51,005 bases of DNA from Pseudomonas viridiflava (GTDB lineage Bacteria; Pseudomonadota; Gammaproteobacteria; Pseudomonadales; Pseudomonadaceae). The stretch covers positions 1 through 51,005 of the forward strand of contig NZ_RBTP01000073.1 of NCBI RefSeq assembly GCF_003702045.1. The letters are read 5' to 3'. The position numbers and the translations under genes are program-made. Positions 18,079 through 26,402 of this stretch are shown here, piece by piece (within the stretch, counting starts at the first letter, position 1; the number at the start of each line of letters is the position of its first letter). The notes below the pieces were generated by a model. That model saw only the letters and a list, made by a program, of their open reading frames with translations, was not told where the DNA came from and did not search any database.

Positions 18079-20238
18079 TCAGCGCAGGCTCCAGGACACA
18101 CCCGCATACACGCCCATGCCATCACCGGGCGTGGAACGTGCCACGTCGCGCCCATTGTCGTCATAACCCGGCGTGACCGTATTGGCATAACGCCGATTGG
18201 TCAGATTGCGCAGGTCCAGCCAGGTTTGCCAGTCGTCTTTGGGCGAAGCGTAGCCGAACGTTGCTCCCAGCAAGGTGTAGGCATCGGCGTAGAACGAATT
18301 GGCGTAATCCACTGCCGTTCTCGACGCATGCTCAGTGTTCAGCCCTGCATAAAAACCCGTCGGATGGCTGTACCGCAGCTCCGCCTGGTAGTAATGCCTT
18401 GGGATACCGGGCAGGGCGTTGCCGCCAAAGCGGTCATCGTCCCGGTAGTGAAAGTCGCTGAAGGTATAGGCCTGGCGCAGGTCTACCTTGCCTGCCGCGC
18501 CGCCTTGCCACAGCGGACTGTCGAGACTCAGTTCGACACCGGTGTGAACGGTAGGGCTGGCATTGGATTCGGCGATCACCTGCGACGCGGTTGCGCTCGC
18601 AGCTTGGGTTTCGACGCTGAGCAGCTCATGCCTGACCTGCGAGTAATACCACCCCAATTCCCATTGACCCATCCATCCCTGGCCGCGCCCTCCGAGTTCC
18701 AGGGTAGTCGCGGTCTGATTTTCAAGTTTCACGCCAACCTGTTGTAACCCCGTCGCCGGGCCGCTTCCCGCGGGAAAAAAGCGATTCGAACCCCAGATCA
18801 TCGACCAGGCGTGCGGTGGCTCGACCGAACGGCTCAGGTTGCCATAGACCTGCAACTGCGGTGTGAAGTCGTAGCGCAGGCCGAGGCGCGAGGCATAGTC
18901 CCAGGCATGGGTGCTGACGGCTTGCTGGTTGGTGGGGTAGGTGACCTCTGTTTCGCGTCGGGTATAGATGGCCGCCACGCCTGTGGTGAGCCACAGGTCC
19001 GGCACCAGCTCCAGGTCGTTGCTCAACTGCAGAACGCTGTCCGAACCCAGGTAGCTGTAATCCCGAGTTCGTGTGCCCGGTGCGTAACTGGCGGTGTTGC
19101 CGGCCGGAACGCGCACGAATTCAGAGGCGCCGTTATTCGGCAGGCCTTTGGTCGTGCGCAGGCCCAGTGTCGTATTGCTTTGATGTCCAGACAGCGTGTC
19201 TTGTCGGATGTAATTCAAGGTGCCGCTGATGTCCGTGTACGCAACCTTCAAGCGATTGGTGCCTTCGCGCAGGTCCATCGGATAGTCGTGGTAAACCAGT
19301 CCGGTTTCGATCCGGGAGCTGTCGTCCAGGTAAAACGTGGTTTTATTGCCCAGCCAGGTGCTGCCCGGTTGCAGGCGTTTGGAGTCTCGAGCGACATTGA
19401 GCGCATTGGCGGCGCGCGGATCATGACGAATCTGATCGCGGGTCAGTCGGCCGGGGGAATCGTTGTCCGTTTCGCGGTAACGAAAGAAGAAGCGGGTTTC
19501 CAGGTCGGGGCTGAAGCGATAGCCAACGTTGGCGGTCATGCCTTTGCTGCCGCCCGAACTCTGATCCTGAAAGCCGTCGTCGTTCGAATCTGTCAGCGCG
19601 ACGTAGTAGTCCAGGTTGCCCTGCACGTCGCCGGCGCTGATCTGGCGCTTGGCGTAGCCGTGACTTCCGGCTTCGTAACGCACCTGCAAGCGCGGCGCAT
19701 CGTACCCGGTGTGGGTGACGTAGTTGACCGCACCGCCCAAGGCCAATGAGCCCAGTTCAAACCCGTTCGCGCCACGCCGCACCTCGACATGACTCAACCA
19801 CAGCGGCTCCTTGAGTTCGTAGGGCGTGCCACCCGGGCCGGTCAGCGGCAAGCCATCGAGCATTTCAAACAATCCTGACGCGTGCGCTCCCGGTGCTCGA
19901 TTAAGGCCTGAACCGCGAATCGAAATCTTCGCGCCTTCATTATTGGCTGCCTTCGCGTAGACGCCCGCCTGATAGCGAAATACATCTTCGTTGGTGGCGA
20001 CACGGCCTTGATCGACCCGGTTCAGGTCCACGACATTGATAGCGCCGGGCACGCTGTGTAAGGACTCCCGGGCAACGGCGGCCGGACTTTGGACGGTGTT
20101 TGCGCCGACTTCGATGCTGGACAGGTTGACGGTCTGGTCCGCCTTGACCTGACCTGCGCAGACGAAGGCGGTGGTCAAACCGATCAGTTGCAACGAGCGA
20201 TTGAAAGCAGAAAGCGGGAAAGGCGGGGTGTGTTGCAC
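18079..20238 (-). CDS. TonB-dependent outer-membrane receptor (siderophore type)
   Basis: 719 aa from GTG 20238, chosen because AAGAGG lies 9 bp upstream; TTG codons at 20244 and 20283 are alternatives. The signal peptide ends VCAGQVKA before DQTVNLSSIEV. The plug domain (residues ~35-160) has GAKISIRGSGLNR, the FEMLDGLPLTGPGG segment and VEVRRGANGFELG..LGGAVNYVT. The remainder is a 22-strand barrel pattern ending in the usual aromatic-flanked strand (VYAGVSWSLR). It imports an iron chelate or other scarce nutrient using TonB-ExbBD. No sigma/anti-sigma pair is adjacent and the plug lacks the N-terminal signalling domain. The ligand cannot be told; the PuuR neighbour hints at an amine-containing chelate, but weakly. 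Confidence 0.86.
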   Translation of the reverse strand: MQHTPPFPLSAFNRSLQLIGLTTAFVCAGQVKADQTVNLSSIEVGANTVQSPAAVARESLHSVPGAINVVDLNRVDQGRVATNEDVFRYQAGVYAKAANNEGAKISIRGSGLNRAPGAHASGLFEMLDGLPLTGPGGTPYELKEPLWLSHVEVRRGANGFELGSLALGGAVNYVTHTGYDAPRLQVRYEAGSHGYAKRQISAGDVQGNLDYYVALTDSNDDGFQDQSSGGSKGMTANVGYRFSPDLETRFFFRYRETDNDSPGRLTRDQIRHDPRAANALNVARDSKRLQPGSTWLGNKTTFYLDDSSRIETGLVYHDYPMDLREGTNRLKVAYTDISGTLNYIRQDTLSGHQSNTTLGLRTTKGLPNNGASEFVRVPAGNTASYAPGTRTRDYSYLGSDSVLQLSNDLELVPDLWLTTGVAAIYTRRETEVTYPTNQQAVSTHAWDYASRLGLRYDFTPQLQVYGNLSRSVEPPHAWSMIWGSNRFFPAGSGPATGLQQVGVKLENQTATTLELGGRGQGWMGQWELGWYYSQVRHELLSVETQAASATASQVIAESNASPTVHTGVELSLDSPLWQGGAAGKVDLRQAYTFSDFHYRDDDRFGGNALPGIPRHYYQAELRYSHPTGFYAGLNTEHASRTAVDYANSFYADAYTLLGATFGYASPKDDWQTWLDLRNLTNRRYANTVTPGYDDNGRDVARSTPGDGMGVYAGVSWSLR

Positions 20239-20478
20239 GTGCAAGGGCCTCTTGGCTTGGGCCGTTACACATTCATGAGGCAACGGCTATCGCAGAGCCG
20301 GGGCCATGCGTGTTCTGGGGAAAGAATGTTCGATGCCGGATGTGTCCGACGCGTCACGTAGGGATACGCAAAGGCCACCGCTGGTCGGTGCCGGGACAGA
20401 TTCCGACAACTATCGGCGTGGCTCTGCTTCGAAACTGAAGGCGTCGAGTCTGGCGCGTTTCCATCTCAGGAGAGCTTT

Positions 20479-20703
20479 ATGACTGAACAAATCTGTGCGT
20501 GCCCACACTGTGAATGCGCAACCACCGGCGATCAGGCGGTCGAGCGCGATGGCCAACGCTTTTGCTGCGAAGCCTGCGCCGAGCACCACGTCAATCATCA
20601 GCACTGCCAGTCGTCTGGATGTCACTGCGAAGAGGCAGCGGAGAAGAGACTGGACGAGGCCGTGGAGGAAACCTTTCCGGCAAGCGATCCGATTTCGCCT
20701 TGA
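20479..20703 (+). CDS. Bacterial metallothionein (SmtA/BmtA family)
   Basis: 74 aa rich in Cys and His. CACPHCECA opens the protein, then FCCEACAEHH and CQSSGCHCEEAAEK give the Cys/His cluster spacing of Pseudomonas metallothioneins. The C-terminus has a flexible acidic tail. These proteins bind Zn, Cd or Cu in a multinuclear cluster in the cytoplasm. RBS AGGAGAG precedes ATG 20479 closely. The next gene on the same strand starts 38 bp downstream and may be co-transcribed. The upstream 240 bp to the receptor start contain no other gene. Confidence 0.9.
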   Translation: MTEQICACPHCECATTGDQAVERDGQRFCCEACAEHHVNHQHCQSSGCHCEEAAEKRLDEAVEETFPASDPISP

Positions 20704-20741
20704 GGTCACTCGTTTCATTTCAACATCAATGTCCAAAGGAT

Positions 20742-21596
20742 ATGACAGTGATATTTACAACGCTCCACCGCCGTTTGCGCAAGATTCACGCGCCGACGCC
20801 TAAACAATTAGCGCTGCTGGCCACGCTGGCAGCGCTTTCAGCCTGCAATGGCACCGACACACGTCCGCCGGTTTCGTCCCCAGGCGCCGAGAAGCAGACG
20901 TCGACGGCAGTATTGGAAACCGGTGCCGCAGTGCTGCAGTCCCGTCCGCCGCTCGACGCATTGAATACCTACCTGGATGGCTTTCATTTTTATAACGGCA
21001 TGATGCACTCACAAATGGAAGCTCATCACTACTGCTCGATTCTCAACGAGGAGGTCATCCAGTGCGTGATCTACGACGGCAACGTCAAAGAGGCGCATCT
21101 GATGGGCGTCGAGTACATCATCAGTGCCAAGCTGTTCGAAGGCCTGCCGCCTGGAGAAAAGGCCTACTGGCACAGCCATTCCCACGAGGTCACCTCTGGT
21201 CAACTGATTGCGCCGGGCATTCCGGAACCTGCCGAACATGCGTTGATGGAAAAACTCGTCAATACCTATGGCAAGACGTGGCATACCTGGCACACCGACA
21301 AGGATAAATCGCTGCCGTTGGGCGTTCCGCAATTGATGATGGGGTTCACCCGCGACGGCCAGGCAGATCCGGACATGGTCAACGCGCGTGACGAGCGTAT
21401 GGGCGTGGACAGTGCTGCCGAGCGTGACTCTCGCAAGGACATCAAGCCCCAGCCGGTGCTACCGGGCGCCAATGCATGGATGAACGGCAAAGTCATCCAG
21501 GTTCCCGATCCGAGCGGAACCGCGTCACACCACCCGGCTGCCCGTCCTGCGCAGGAAGGTGATAAAGGCGTCAACAGCCGCTCGCCGTCGCCTTGA
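20742..21596 (+). CDS. DUF1264 (OBAP-like) lipoprotein
   Basis: 284 aa from ATG 20742 behind AAAGGAT. Residues ~15-36 form a lipoprotein signal with lipobox LSAC, so the mature protein should be membrane-anchored. The family core covers ~75-235: LNTYLDGFHFYNG, QMEAHHYCSILNEEVIQCVIYDG, LMGVEYIISAKLFEGLP, YWHSHSHEVTSGQLIAPGIPE and TWHTWHTD. These His-rich motifs are strongly conserved in DUF1264, whose plant members are oil-body-associated proteins. The bacterial biochemical role is unknown. The His/Cys-rich face and the metallothionein neighbour suggest metal binding, which is inference. A longer ORF upstream overlaps the metallothionein gene and is not used. Confidence 0.82.
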   Translation: MTVIFTTLHRRLRKIHAPTPKQLALLATLAALSACNGTDTRPPVSSPGAEKQTSTAVLETGAAVLQSRPPLDALNTYLDGFHFYNGMMHSQMEAHHYCSILNEEVIQCVIYDGNVKEAHLMGVEYIISAKLFEGLPPGEKAYWHSHSHEVTSGQLIAPGIPEPAEHALMEKLVNTYGKTWHTWHTDKDKSLPLGVPQLMMGFTRDGQADPDMVNARDERMGVDSAAERDSRKDIKPQPVLPGANAWMNGKVIQVPDPSGTASHHPAARPAQEGDKGVNSRSPSP

Positions 21597-21635
21597 GATG
21601 ACCGACAGCCTGAATTTGATGGAGGAGTTGTTGCA

Positions 21636-22202
21636 ATGAGCAACCTCAGTACAAATTTCACGAACGAAGAGATGGTTGGACTGGTGCCCCATGTTCTGTT
21701 TTTCGAAGACGACGGTGCCACGCCCAACAGCCCGTTTCCGGTGCTGGTGTATGAGCTTCCCGTCCGCGCCAACCTGGACGTGGCGACCGCTTTCGAGCGT
21801 TTGTTTGACCGTAACGAATGGAAACCCCTTTGGCGAGATGGCGTTTTCGACTATCACCATTACCATTCAACGGCTCATGAAGTGCTAGGTGTCGCCACTG
21901 GTCACGCTACGCTTCGACTGGGCGGAGAAAATGGCAGCGATCTTGAGGTGAAGGCGGGCGATGTGTTGGTTCTGCCTGCTGGAACGGGCCATTGCCGGCG
22001 TGAACAGAGCGACGACTTTCTGGTGGTCGGGGCTTATCCCCGGGGTCAGGAAGATTACGACATCCAGCGCGTCGACCCGGCGGTTCATGATCGGGCAGTC
22101 AAACGTATCGCCAGAGTGTCCACGCCACGTATCGATCCGGTCACGGGGCAGGGCGGTTCGTTGATCAATACCTGGATCGTCGATGAACACGACGGGGCCT
22201 GA
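21636..22202 (+). CDS. YjlB-type cupin protein
   Basis: 188 aa with a strong GGAGGAG site before ATG 21636. The single cupin barrel shows FDYHHYHSTAHEVLGVATGHATLRLGG (first motif, metal-binding His and Glu) and VKAGDVLVLPAGTGHCRR (second motif His). Members of this group are small cytoplasmic proteins of undetermined activity, probably binding a metal. The gene follows the DUF1264 gene by 39 bp on the same strand and ends in a stem-loop, so it probably closes a metallothionein-DUF1264-cupin operon. Function is unassigned. Confidence 0.8.
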   Translation: MSNLSTNFTNEEMVGLVPHVLFFEDDGATPNSPFPVLVYELPVRANLDVATAFERLFDRNEWKPLWRDGVFDYHHYHSTAHEVLGVATGHATLRLGGENGSDLEVKAGDVLVLPAGTGHCRREQSDDFLVVGAYPRGQEDYDIQRVDPAVHDRAVKRIARVSTPRIDPVTGQGGSLINTWIVDEHDGA

Positions 22203-22216
22203 GCCCCGTCGATCTT
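22190..22216. terminator. Stem-loop terminator between converging cupin and alcohol dehydrogenase genes
   Basis: CGACGGGGC (22190-22198) pairs perfectly with GCCCCGTCG (22203-22211) around a CTGA loop that contains the cupin stop codon. A short T-rich tail (ATCTTTC) follows. It could serve both converging genes. Confidence 0.6.
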
Positions 22217-22219
22217 TCA

Positions 22220-23389
22220 TCAGGGCGCAAACACCGCCCTCAGGCACTGATCGGATTTTTCCTTGAACAGGGCGTAGCCTTTCGGGGAGTCCTCCAGACT
22301 CATTCGGTGCGTCAGCAAGTAGGAGGGATCCAGCTCGCCATTCAGGATGTGGTTGAACAGCGTGGGAGCATAGCGCTGTCCGGGCTGCTGGCCGGAGCGT
22401 AACGTCAGCGCCTTGTTGACGATGGCCCCCATTGGGAACTTGTCCAGCAGACCGCCATAAACGCCGACCACAGACACGGTTCCACCCTTGCGGCAGGCGC
22501 GTATCGCCTGGCGCAGAACGGTGCCGCGTTCTGTGTGCAGGCGCAGCATCTGCTTGGCCTTGTCGTAGGCGTAATCGATTTCCGTGCCATGAGCCTCCAT
22601 GCCCACGCAATCGATGCAGCGATCCGGCCCCCGGCCTCCGGTCAGTTCCAACAACGCTTCGTGAACATCAGTGGTTTCGTAATTGATCACGCTGGCCCCG
22701 GCCTTCTGCTGCGCGAGACGCAAGCGATCAGGGTAACGATCAATGGCGATCACCTGTTCAGCGCCGAGCAGATAGGCACTGCGAATCGCCATCAAGCCCA
22801 CGCCGCCGCACCCCCACACCGCGACGATGTCGCCTGGCTCGATGTCTGCGTTATCCGCTGCAAAATAACCGGTCGGGGCTGCATCGGAGACAAACAACGC
22901 CTGTTCGTCGCGGACGCCTTCCGGCACCGTAAACAGGTTGACGTCGGCGAAGGGCACCCGCACGTACGTGGCGTGGCTGCCGGCGTATCCGCCAAAGGCA
23001 TGGCTGTAGCCGATGATGCCGCAGCAAGGCTGGCCGTAGGCAATGTCGGTGGTCGACGGATTGGGGTTTGAGTTGTCGCAGCACGAGAAGTCGCTGCGTT
23101 TACAGGGTTCACACTGGCCGCAGCCGATGATGGAAATGGTGATGACCCTGTCGCCTTTCTTGACGGTTTTTACCTGTGAGCCTGTTTCGACGACTTCGCC
23201 GAGAAACTCATGGCCAATGATATCGCCAGGCTTCATGGCCGGAACGTAGCCGCCCAGCAGGTGCAGGTCCGAGCCGCAGACCGAGGACAAGGTCACGCGG
23301 ATAATCGCGTCCCTGGGATTGAGGATGGTCGGGTCCGGGACCGTATCGACTTGCAGTTTGTTGGGCGCTTGCCAAGTCAGAGCACGCAT
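22220..23389 (-). CDS. Zinc-dependent alcohol dehydrogenase, formaldehyde dehydrogenase-like MDR family
   Basis: 389 aa. The catalytic-zinc motif is GDIIGHEFLGEVVETG with Cys in SSVCGSDLHLLGG, and the structural-zinc loop is CGQCEPCKRSDFSCC. The Rossmann fold motif is AVWGCGGVGLMAIRSAYLLGA with an acidic DRYPDRL that favours NAD(H). The overall layout resembles glutathione-independent formaldehyde/alcohol dehydrogenases. Its start ATG overlaps the stop of the SRPBCC gene, so the two are translationally coupled. Together with the DUF892 gene this resembles stress or desiccation operons of pseudomonads. The physiological alcohol or aldehyde is not known. Confidence 0.85.
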   Translation of the reverse strand: MRALTWQAPNKLQVDTVPDPTILNPRDAIIRVTLSSVCGSDLHLLGGYVPAMKPGDIIGHEFLGEVVETGSQVKTVKKGDRVITISIIGCGQCEPCKRSDFSCCDNSNPNPSTTDIAYGQPCCGIIGYSHAFGGYAGSHATYVRVPFADVNLFTVPEGVRDEQALFVSDAAPTGYFAADNADIEPGDIVAVWGCGGVGLMAIRSAYLLGAEQVIAIDRYPDRLRLAQQKAGASVINYETTDVHEALLELTGGRGPDRCIDCVGMEAHGTEIDYAYDKAKQMLRLHTERGTVLRQAIRACRKGGTVSVVGVYGGLLDKFPMGAIVNKALTLRSGQQPGQRYAPTLFNHILNGELDPSYLLTHRMSLEDSPKGYALFKEKSDQCLRAVFAP

Positions 23390-24249
23390 CAGGCATTCCC
23401 CCTTTCCAGTTGCGGTTGTGAACGTTGCACTGCCATGACATCCGGCTGTTCATGTTCAGGAGATGACGCTGAGGCATCCGTTGCCTGACCGTGGAGAAAC
23501 ATGAAGTCGCGCACTTCGCTGGCGCGCATCTGATTGGTACTGACTTCGCCGGTTTCCAGCTGCTGCTTGAGATTGCTCAACAGATTGAGCAACGCCTTGT
23601 CGCTGAACGCGCTGATCGCTTTGGCCAGAGCATGACCAAGGTCGCCACCGGACGGTTCGCACACGACGATGACTTTAAGTTCTGTGCCGCGGTTGCCGGG
23701 GGCCGGCTTTAAAGAGGCCGAGATGTTGTGCTGCCACTTTCCGGCAGGCAGGGTTTGCCAGTGCAGGCTGTCGTGTTCAGACGAGGGCGAGCGTTGCAGC
23801 GTCCAGTTCAAAGTGCGGCCCAGTGGACCTCGCACGGTCCATCTGCTGGTTTCGGTGTCGATGGCTTCTATGCTGTCGACCCAAGGGATCAGTGGGCCGA
23901 TGTTTTGCGGCTGCTCCAGGAACGCACGTATCTCGCTCATCGGCTTGCCAATGGTGACACTGCGGGAGATCGCCTCGCTGGCCTTCCAGCCGTGGGCGTT
24001 CTGAAATTGGTGTTCAAAGGGCGTGGATGCCAGTTTGCGTTTCACCGCACAGCGCCCGGACACGCCCCGCAGCACCCCATAAGCGCCTGCGGCAGCGCCC
24101 AACAGGCCGATCAGACCGCCGCGGCGCAGGGCGGTGACCAGCAGCAGACTTCCGGCTGCGATGGACACGACACGTTCAGTGGTTTTCAGGTCAGGATGAT
24201 TGACGCGCCAAGTCGTGGACTTGACCGCCACCAGTGGAGATTGATTCAT
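23389..24249 (-). CDS. Membrane-anchored SRPBCC (polyketide cyclase/dehydrase-like) protein
   Basis: 286 aa. Residues ~20-65 hold two hydrophobic segments of the DUF2892 style (TTERVVSIAAGSLLLVTALR and GLIGLLGAAAGAYGVLRG). An SRPBCC ligand-binding domain follows at ~90-240 (SVTIGKPMSEIRAFLEQPQNIGPLIPWV, WTVRGPLGRTLNWT). The C-terminal ~40 residues are polar and low in structure. The fold usually binds a hydrophobic ligand, and anchoring suggests work at the inner membrane on lipids. It overlaps the alcohol dehydrogenase start and follows the DUF892 gene by 93 bp on the same strand. Its molecular role is unknown. Confidence 0.75.
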   Translation of the reverse strand: MNQSPLVAVKSTTWRVNHPDLKTTERVVSIAAGSLLLVTALRRGGLIGLLGAAAGAYGVLRGVSGRCAVKRKLASTPFEHQFQNAHGWKASEAISRSVTIGKPMSEIRAFLEQPQNIGPLIPWVDSIEAIDTETSRWTVRGPLGRTLNWTLQRSPSSEHDSLHWQTLPAGKWQHNISASLKPAPGNRGTELKVIVVCEPSGGDLGHALAKAISAFSDKALLNLLSNLKQQLETGEVSTNQMRASEVRDFMFLHGQATDASASSPEHEQPDVMAVQRSQPQLERGNA

Positions 24250-24342
24250 GAGTCACTCCTCGTTGAATCAGTGACAGCGCAACTGTCGAGCGGCAACTGC
24301 AGTGATACGCGCTCGACCACTGTCTGGTTTCAGGAATCCTTA

Positions 24343-24858
24343 TCAGCGTTTTGCTTCGACGTTGGGCGATTCCGAGCGGTTCAGGAACGCTCGGGTGATT
24401 TCAGGCAGGTGCTCCCTCAACCAGTCCGCCATCGCAACCTCTTGTTTCAAAATCTGCTCGCAATCCTTGCGAATCTGGGCTTCCCCCGCGGCCTCTGCAG
24501 CCTCGATGAGTACGGTATAGGTCGCAATTTCAATATTCTCGAACACATAGCCGCTCATCGCACCTTTGACGACTTCATCGGACATCAGCATGCCGCCTAA
24601 CCCCTGACCAAGCGCCATCAGCTTTCCGCCAATGTCCTTGATCGTCGACGGGCTGCTGTCCAGGCGCGTCAGGCAAGCTTCGACCTTTTGCTGTTGGCCC
24701 CGGGTCTCTTCAATATGCTGTTCAATCCGCTTTTTGAGTACCGGATAGTGCTCCAGCCTTTCTGCCTGTGCGGTCAGCATCTTTTCCGCCTGCTGTTCCA
24801 TCGCGTGGGCGTCGCGCAGCCAGTCAATCAGATTGTCCTGTTTTGTAGTCGTAGTCAT
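24343..24858 (-). CDS. DUF892 ferritin-like protein (YciE family)
   Basis: 171 aa from ATG 24858 with AGAGGT upstream; an ORF open to 24990 adds an unlikely leader. The sequence is a four-helix ferritin-like bundle: DNLIDWLRDAHAMEQQAEKML, HYPVLKKRIEQHIEETRGQ, and YVFENIEIATYTVLIEAAEAAGE with Glu/His metal ligands, ending with KQEVAMADWLREHLPEIT. YciE-type proteins are stress-induced and may bind a di-iron centre; their enzymatic role is not established. It is first in a minus-strand group with the SRPBCC and alcohol dehydrogenase genes. Confidence 0.86.
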   Translation of the reverse strand: MTTTTKQDNLIDWLRDAHAMEQQAEKMLTAQAERLEHYPVLKKRIEQHIEETRGQQQKVEACLTRLDSSPSTIKDIGGKLMALGQGLGGMLMSDEVVKGAMSGYVFENIEIATYTVLIEAAEAAGEAQIRKDCEQILKQEVAMADWLREHLPEITRAFLNRSESPNVEAKR

Positions 24859-24961
24859 GACGCTTACCTCTTCCAAGTGAGTGGTAAAAGGGTAGAAAAA
24901 TGGTTTGCCGGACCGGTTCCCAGGTTTGCCCGGCAGGGTGACGAGTGGCATTGAGCGACCT

Positions 24962-25990
24962 TCAACCGACGAGTACCTGTCGCTCAACACCTTGTGGGTT
25001 CATGCATTGCCAGCGCCAGGCATCGGTCAACATGGCTTCAAGATCATGCCTGGCCTGCCAGCGCAGTTCGCGACGAGCCTTTCCGGGATCCGACCAGCAG
25101 GCCGCCACATCGCCTGCGCGGCGCGGTTCGAAGGCCAGCGGCACCGTCACACCGGAAACGCGCTCGAACGTGCGCACCACCTCAAGCACGGAGTAGCCAC
25201 GACCGGTCCCCAGGTTCCAGACCGACACACCTCGCTGAGTGCGAATTCTCCTCAGTGCTTTGAGATGACCTTCGGCCAGATCCACCACATGCAGGTAGTC
25301 ACGCACGCCAGTACCGTCCGGCGTCGGATAATCGTTGCCGAATACATGCAGGGCAGGGCGCTGCCGATTGGCGACCTGCAACAGAAAAGGCAGCAGGTTG
25401 TTCGGCGTGTTGCGAGGGGACTCGCCGAGCATTCCGGATGGATGCGCGCCAATCGGATTGAAGTAACGCAGCAGACCGATGGTCCATCGCGGGTCGGAAC
25501 TGGCAACACTTTTCATGACGTGTTCGGCCATGAGCTTGGAGTGCCCGTATGGATTGGTCGGCAACCCCAGTGCGCAGGTTTCATCCAGTGGCATGCGCTC
25601 GGATTCGCCGTACACCGTGGCTGAGGAGCTGAACAGCAGATTGAAAACGCCGGCTTCGGCCATCGCCTGACAAAGATTGACGCTGCCGCTGACGTTGGTT
25701 TCGAAGTACCGCAACGGCTCCCGAACGCTTTCGCCCACGGCCTTGAGGCCCGCGCAATGAACCACCGCGTCTATGGGGTATTCGGCAAACAGCCCTTGCA
25801 AGGTGGCCTTGCTGCGAATATCTCCCTGGATGAAGTCGAAATGGCCCCCGGTGATGTTCACCACTCGATCAAGGGTTTCTCGCGAACTGTTGCACAGGTT
25901 GTCCAGCACCAGCACGTCGTTGCCGTGCTCAAGTAACGCCAGCACAATGTGAGCGCCAATGTATCCCGCACCACCGGTCACTAGGATCAT
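24962..25990 (-). CDS. galE: UDP-glucose 4-epimerase
   Basis: 342 aa; start ATG 25990 with AAGGAAGG upstream. The extended SDR fold is shown by VTGGAGYIGAHIVLALLEHG at the N-terminus, then DIRSKATL, VVHCAGLKAVGES, SSSATVYGE and the catalytic YGHSK (Tyr-x3-Lys), with RYFNPIGAHPSG. It interconverts UDP-glucose and UDP-galactose in the cytoplasm. The divergent operon encodes UDP-galactopyranose mutase, which needs UDP-galactose, so this gene probably supplies its substrate. It is intact and of standard length. Confidence 0.92.
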   Translation of the reverse strand: MILVTGGAGYIGAHIVLALLEHGNDVLVLDNLCNSSRETLDRVVNITGGHFDFIQGDIRSKATLQGLFAEYPIDAVVHCAGLKAVGESVREPLRYFETNVSGSVNLCQAMAEAGVFNLLFSSSATVYGESERMPLDETCALGLPTNPYGHSKLMAEHVMKSVASSDPRWTIGLLRYFNPIGAHPSGMLGESPRNTPNNLLPFLLQVANRQRPALHVFGNDYPTPDGTGVRDYLHVVDLAEGHLKALRRIRTQRGVSVWNLGTGRGYSVLEVVRTFERVSGVTVPLAFEPRRAGDVAACWSDPGKARRELRWQARHDLEAMLTDAWRWQCMNPQGVERQVLVG

Positions 25991-26402
25991 GGTTGTCCTT
26001 CCTTTGGTTTTCGCTGCCTCAGGCAGAGGCTGGCTGACGACTCCACTGCGACGTCTTGCTCGTCCTACAGAGAGGCAACGAGGGAGACACGCATGGAGTG
26101 GTTGCTAGCGAAAATCAGGACCTATCGACCCATTGAACGTGACGCACAGCAGGTGCCAAAACAGCATTCGCTTATGGATAGGGACGCTTTGCAGCGTACG
26201 AGTTCAACGAATTTTTCCCAGCGGTGCGTGCACTTCATCGGAAGAAATGAACGGTCGGTCTGCCTGGTCGCTCCATAATTTCAGAACGCAAATGCCGCCT
26301 GTTTTTTGGGCATTACCGTCTTTTCATGAATGCAGTCGAAGTCCAGCCTTGCGAGGCGTCCTTCAGATTCGTCCGGCACTTTTCCATAAAAAGGGAAACT
26401 CC
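25991..26402. other. Divergent promoter region between galE and the glycan operon
   Basis: 412 bp without a supportable gene. Both divergent transcripts must start here. Short ORFs at 26093-26278 and an upstream extension of the glycosyltransferase frame lack ribosome sites and family resemblance. I see no strong operator palindrome or terminator. Confidence 0.5.

Noticed and set aside
26093..26278. Short ORF upstream of the glycosyltransferase
   Set aside because: No ribosome site, no recognisable motif, and the real gene start at 26403 is well supported.
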